Below, in pieces: positions 6,571-9,376 of a stretch of 9,376 bases of DNA. The position numbers were made by a program, and so were the translations under genes. Source of the stretch: Planctomycetota bacterium (GTDB lineage Bacteria > Planctomycetota > Phycisphaerae > UBA1845 > PWPN01). The stretch lies in contig JACQVT010000490.1 in the NCBI GenBank assembly GCA_016209665.1, positions 1-9,376 on the forward strand, read 5' to 3'. Below the pieces are notes generated by a model that was not told the origin of the DNA, ran no database searches, and worked only from the letters and a program-made list of their open reading frames with translations. Each line of letters starts with the position of its first letter. Position 1 is the stretch's first letter.

Positions 6571-6599
6571 TTGACGCCGTGGCGGCGCGAAGCTAGCAT
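6571..6599 (+). promoter_or_regulatory. Candidate sigma-70-type promoter of the sulfotransferase gene
   Basis: TTGACG (6571-6576) and TAGCAT (6594-6599) are separated by exactly 17 bases. The -35 matches 5 of 6 and the -10 matches 4 of 6 consensus positions. Transcription would begin near 6606, giving a short leader before GTG 6620 or about 30 bases before GTG 6638. Confidence 0.45.
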
Positions 6600-6619
6600 C
6601 CCTGCCTGTTTGGGAGAGC

Positions 6620-7489
6620 GTGGCTCAGGGGCAGCAGGTGGACGTCAAGCCGATCTTCATCGTGGGGCCGCCAAGGACGGGCACGACACTCCTGGGCCGA
6701 CTGCTGGCCGGCGGGGACCACGTGCTTTCGCTCAGCGAGCCGTTCCATCTCAACGACCTGCTGCCGCACTGGCTGCTGAGGCGGTTCTATCACGACCTGC
6801 AGCGAAAAAGCCGGCTCCAGCGGATGCCCCTGCCGCCGATGCAGTCCTCCGAGGAGTATTTCCAGTTCCTCCAGCAGATGGCTCGGGCCAACGACATGCG
6901 GTTCCTGGTCATGAAGGAGGTCTTCCACGAGCTGGAGATCAACCCGCCGTTCGCCAACTTCGGCTTGCTGGACGGCATGGCCGCCCGGGGCGTGCCGATC
7001 CTGGCCATCGTGCGGCACCCGTGGGACGCGGCGGCCTCGACGGTGCGGCTGCTGCGGCGGCTGTTCTTCGGGATCGTGGGCAACGCCGTGCGGTTCTGCT
7101 GGCCGACGATCCCGCGGTGGACGTGCAGCGACGAGATCGTGCGCTGGAGCGCGAAGAACTGGAGCCACTTCGTCGACTGGACCCGCGACCGGCGGTTGTT
7201 CGTGGTCCGCTATGAGGACCTCGTCCGCTCGCCCGCGGATTCGCTGAGCCGCATCTGCGAGTACACCGGCGTGCCGTTCGACCCGCGGATGCTCGAGCAC
7301 CATCGGCATCGAGCCAAGGTCTTCGGGGGCATCGGTGCCCCGGAGGTGTTGTTCCGCCGCGCCAAGCCCGTCAACGCCCGCTCGGTCGGCAAGGGCCGCA
7401 GCCTTACCCGCGAGCAGCGCGAGCTGATCCGCGAAATCTGCGGCGACTGCCCGGCCGATCTGCAGTACGATCTGAACGGGTGTCGCTGA
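6620..7489 (+). CDS. PAPS-dependent sulfotransferase family protein
   Basis: Transfers a sulfuryl group from PAPS to a hydroxyl or amino group of a glycan, protein or small molecule. The acceptor cannot be told from sequence. The 289-aa protein has the 5'-phosphosulfate loop GPPRTGTTLLGRLL (16-29), SEPF (39-42), the 3'-phosphate-binding stretch IVRHPWDAAAS (130-140) with R132 and S140, and YEDLVRSP (198-205). This is the order found in Sulfotransfer_1/Sulfotransfer_3 proteins. There is no signal peptide, so it is presumably cytoplasmic or membrane-associated. GTG 6620 has GGGAG (6612-6616) three bases upstream; GTG 6638, six bases after GGGG, is an alternative. A sampled stretch has every codon ending in G or C. 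It diverges from the glycosidase-like gene and ends 3 bp from the convergent propeller gene. Confidence 0.88.
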   Translation: MAQGQQVDVKPIFIVGPPRTGTTLLGRLLAGGDHVLSLSEPFHLNDLLPHWLLRRFYHDLQRKSRLQRMPLPPMQSSEEYFQFLQQMARANDMRFLVMKEVFHELEINPPFANFGLLDGMAARGVPILAIVRHPWDAAASTVRLLRRLFFGIVGNAVRFCWPTIPRWTCSDEIVRWSAKNWSHFVDWTRDRRLFVVRYEDLVRSPADSLSRICEYTGVPFDPRMLEHHRHRAKVFGGIGAPEVLFRRAKPVNARSVGKGRSLTREQRELIREICGDCPADLQYDLNGCR

Positions 7490-7492
7490 TCG

Positions 7493-8866
7493 TCACATCC
7501 CTGGGTACAGCGTTTCGTTGTATAACGTGGGCAAAAGCAGCGGGCGAGTGTTGGCGTAGATGCACAAGCCCCGCGGGCCGAAGATCAGGATCTCGTCACG
7601 ACAGTCGCCCCAGACATCCGCGGCGGTAGCATAGTAATGGTCTCGGCGATCGGCTTCGGTCCTGTTCGGCGCATACTCCATCGGCAATGTATGTGTGATC
7701 TCACCCTGGCCGTCGTACAACATAACCGGGCGGCCGGTTCCGCGATTGTAAACCAGGATGGAGTCAGGTTCGGCGGGCCCCGACCAGCAGACAGGCTCGA
7801 TCGCGATCGCCCATGCGCCCGGCTCCTGCTGCCGTCGCCAGATCTCCCGTCCCTGAAGGTCATACAGGTAGAGGATGCCCCAAGCTTTGTCGTCGCGGTG
7901 GTGCGGCATGGGCGTGCGGTCGACCACAGCCAATTGTACGGGCGAATCCGGCCGGAACCTGCCGGCCACCACATGCTGGGCCTCGCCCAGCCCTTGGTGC
8001 CATTGTTCGGTTCCGTCGGCGGCGAGGCAGTGCAACCCGCCGTTGCCAAACAGCAGCCGCCAACTACCGTCGGGCGCCCGCAGAATCCAGCAGGCGTCCT
8101 GATGGGCACCGGCAGGGTCGTGCTGGAACAGCACCCTCCCATCATCATCCACAAGGGCAAACCCGACGAACACTTCATCCCGGCCGTCACCATCAACATC
8201 CGCGATTGCCGGAAAGTGGCCCACCGAGCCCGCGTAGTGCCAGAGTACCTCACCCGCGTGCGAGACCCCCCACATGTTCCAATAGCGGTCCTTGACCACC
8301 AGATCCTGTCGTCGCCCGCGGCCGGTCAGATCGGCCAGCAGGAAACAGTCGTCGGCGGGTGCGGGCAGGTCGAAACGGGATGTCTCACGGCCGCTCGCCC
8401 CGTCGAGTACCACCATCGCGGCGTGGCCCTCATACTTGTCGGCCCGCTCGCGCGGCGACTTGCCATCCCAGACCGGCGAGACGTACCTGGCCTGCCGCAC
8501 GTACAGCACTTCGTTGTGACCGTCGGCGTCCCAGTCATAGATCTGAACCGGCAAATCGGAGTAGATCCGACCATTGTCGGCGGAGGCCCGGCCGGTTTGC
8601 CACAGAATGTCCCCGCGCATCGTCAGCGCGGTCAGGCAGGTGATCTCACGGCTGCCGTAGACACTCTGTACGAGCAGCAGGTCCGGCTCACCATCTGCGT
8701 CGAGATCACCTATCCGCAGTGTCTCGGCGCCGAAGTCCTTCACGTCGATGTTGGCGACCAGCCGAACGGCGGGCAGTGACGACGGGCCTGCTGTCGATTG
8801 AGTGGTCGGCGGGGCAGCCGCGATCCAGCTTCCCGTCGCCAGCAGGACGGGCAACATTCGCGACAT
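7493..8866 (-). CDS. Secreted FG-GAP/VCBS-repeat beta-propeller protein
   Basis: A 457-aa exported protein. MSRMLPVLLATGSWIAAAPP is a signal peptide, cleaved near residues 18-24. The mature part repeats the FG-GAP/VCBS calcium-loop pattern: IGDLDADGEPDLLLV (52-66), YDWDADGHNEVLYV (110-123), ADLTGRGRRQDLVVKD (178-193), ADVDGDGRDEVFVG (222-235) and the degenerate ADVWGDCRDEILIFG (416-430). Phrases such as GDILWQTG and GEVLWHYAG at blade edges fit a beta-propeller. The layout recalls family PL11 rhamnogalacturonan lyases, but no catalytic residues are identified, so a lyase call is not made; a binding role is equally possible. ATG 8866 is chosen because AAGGAG lies nine bases upstream and a signal peptide follows at once. 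The frame is open to 8998, but the added 44 residues do not fit. Its stop is 3 bp from the convergent sulfotransferase stop. Confidence 0.85.
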   Translation of the reverse strand: MSRMLPVLLATGSWIAAAPPTTQSTAGPSSLPAVRLVANIDVKDFGAETLRIGDLDADGEPDLLLVQSVYGSREITCLTALTMRGDILWQTGRASADNGRIYSDLPVQIYDWDADGHNEVLYVRQARYVSPVWDGKSPRERADKYEGHAAMVVLDGASGRETSRFDLPAPADDCFLLADLTGRGRRQDLVVKDRYWNMWGVSHAGEVLWHYAGSVGHFPAIADVDGDGRDEVFVGFALVDDDGRVLFQHDPAGAHQDACWILRAPDGSWRLLFGNGGLHCLAADGTEQWHQGLGEAQHVVAGRFRPDSPVQLAVVDRTPMPHHRDDKAWGILYLYDLQGREIWRRQQEPGAWAIAIEPVCWSGPAEPDSILVYNRGTGRPVMLYDGQGEITHTLPMEYAPNRTEADRRDHYYATAADVWGDCRDEILIFGPRGLCIYANTRPLLLPTLYNETLYPGM

Positions 8867-8909
8867 CAGAGGTATCTCCTTCCACGAGGGCTGGGACATG
8901 TAACCATTC

Positions 8910-8939
8910 ATCATACCCGGTGCTTCGGCCATCGGGCAA
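8910..8939 (-). promoter_or_regulatory. Candidate promoter of the beta-propeller gene
   Basis: On the minus strand TTGCCC (8939-8934) and TATGAT (8915-8910) are 18 bases apart, matching 4 of 6 and 5 of 6 consensus positions. The predicted leader to ATG 8866 is about 35 bases and contains the AAGGAG ribosome site, which supports the shorter start. Confidence 0.35.
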
Positions 8940-8952
8940 TCGACCGGCAGGT

Positions 8953-8980
8953 TTGCTGATAGCAGGCTCTCGGTTATGCT
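8953..8980 (+). promoter_or_regulatory. Weak candidate promoter of the right-edge secreted-protein gene
   Basis: TTGCTG (8953-8958) and TATGCT (8975-8980) are separated by 16 bases, each matching 4 of 6 consensus positions, with a leader of about 33 bases to ATG 9020. It lies back-to-back with the minus-strand candidate in the same 153-bp gap. Similarity alone supports it. Confidence 0.25.
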
Positions 8981-9019
8981 TTGCATCCGCTGATTCACGT
9001 GAACCTGCGGGAGTCAACC

Positions 9020-9376
9020 ATGCAAGCGATGCCCGGTATTCGCGCGTTCTCGTTCGTTGTTGTCACATTGTGCCTGAGTCCCGCCGCGCGGGCAGCGGAG
9101 GCGAGCCGGCCGGCCGACAGCCTCGCGCCGATCATGTTCGAGAACAAGCTGACCCGCCTGATGCTCAACGCATCGGGCGAAGTGCTCGGCCTGGTCGATC
9201 GGCGGTCGGGAACCGATTTCGCCGATCATGCTCGGCCGATCGAATTCGCCGTGGTGCATGCCGGCCCCAAGGAACACCCGGTCACCGGAGCCGTGCAGGC
9301 TGGCGACCGTCTGCGGCTCACGTTCGGAGAGGCGGGCACGGCCGAGCTGCGGGTCGCCGGCCGCGGCACCTACTTC
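9020..9376 (+). CDS. Secreted protein, N-terminal part only (possible carbohydrate-active enzyme)
   Basis: The frame is open from ATG 9020 to the right edge, 119 codons. ATG is preceded by GGGAG six bases upstream. Residues 1-22 form a signal peptide (MQAMPGIRAFSFVVVT, then LSPAARA) with an Ala-x-Ala cleavage site ending near residue 22. The mature start reads FENKLTRLMLNASGEVLGLVDRRSG, split here by a strand-turn pattern (FENKLTRLML, then EVLGLVDRRSG). In my experience such an opening is common in the N-terminal beta-sandwich of large secreted glycosidase-like proteins. This is a resemblance, not an identification. It is divergent from the propeller gene, so the two may be regulated together. 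The catalytic part, if any, lies beyond the window. Confidence 0.75.
   Translation, partial: MQAMPGIRAFSFVVVTLCLSPAARAAEASRPADSLAPIMFENKLTRLMLNASGEVLGLVDRRSGTDFADHARPIEFAVVHAGPKEHPVTGAVQAGDRLRLTFGEAGTAELRVAGRGTYF

Noticed and set aside
6593..7309. Minus-strand frame of 238 codons
   Set aside because: Antisense to the sulfotransferase, which has both PAPS-binding motifs.
7637..8779. Plus-strand open frame of 380 codons
   Set aside because: Antisense to the FG-GAP propeller gene, which has a signal peptide, ribosome site and repeated calcium loops on the minus strand.
8867..8998. 44-residue N-terminal extension of the propeller protein
   Set aside because: The signal peptide begins at ATG 8866, which has AAGGAG nine bases upstream; the extension has no site and would bury the signal sequence.
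1..9376. CRISPR arrays, tRNA genes, insertion sequences, toxin-antitoxin or known defence modules
   Set aside because: No spaced direct repeats, cloverleaf-like segments, transposase motifs, terminal inverted repeats or defence signature domains were seen; the PIF1-like helicase alone is not evidence for a defence system.

Overview
The window looks like chromosomal DNA of a planctomycete (Phycisphaerae or a relative), probably from an environmental genome. It is GC-rich, its genes are tightly packed, and most starts carry a purine-rich Shine-Dalgarno site. A secreted glycosidase-like protein ends in paired EF-hand (dockerin-like) loops of the kind common on planctomycete secreted proteins, and a secreted esterase is of a type I recall from planctomycetes and verrucomicrobia. 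This placement is an inference from gene content; there is no rRNA or other marker in the window.

Left part (1-5055), all on the minus strand, in order of transcription: a 51-aa one-helix membrane protein; a beta-CASP metallo-beta-lactamase-fold RNase; a secreted alpha/beta-hydrolase (esterase); endonuclease III (nth); a 120-aa three-helix membrane protein; and a PIF1/RecD-like helicase that runs off the left edge. From the RNase to the membrane protein the gaps are 27, 74 and 3 bp, so these four may form one transcript. The nth stop and the next start both lie in a 7-bp tandem repeat. The helicase has no ATG start in its frame and is best read from a TTG. Its third-position GC is lower than that of its neighbours.

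Right part (5184-9376) is polysaccharide-flavoured: a secreted TIM-barrel glycosidase-like protein (minus) is divergent from a PAPS-type sulfotransferase (plus). The shared intergenic region holds a perfect 17-bp inverted repeat and promoter-like elements on both strands. The sulfotransferase converges, with only 3 bp between stop codons, on a secreted FG-GAP/VCBS beta-propeller protein (minus). That gene is in turn divergent from a secreted protein cut by the right edge (plus).

No tRNA, rRNA, CRISPR array, insertion sequence, prophage gene or recognisable defence system was found, and no gene-free stretch reaches 300 bases. The longest intergenic spaces are about 110-155 bp and are covered by the regulatory entries where anything is visible. 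I do not see a clear new system. The least explained parts are the two small membrane proteins, the unassigned glycosidase-like protein with its divergent control region, and the propeller/secreted-protein pair.
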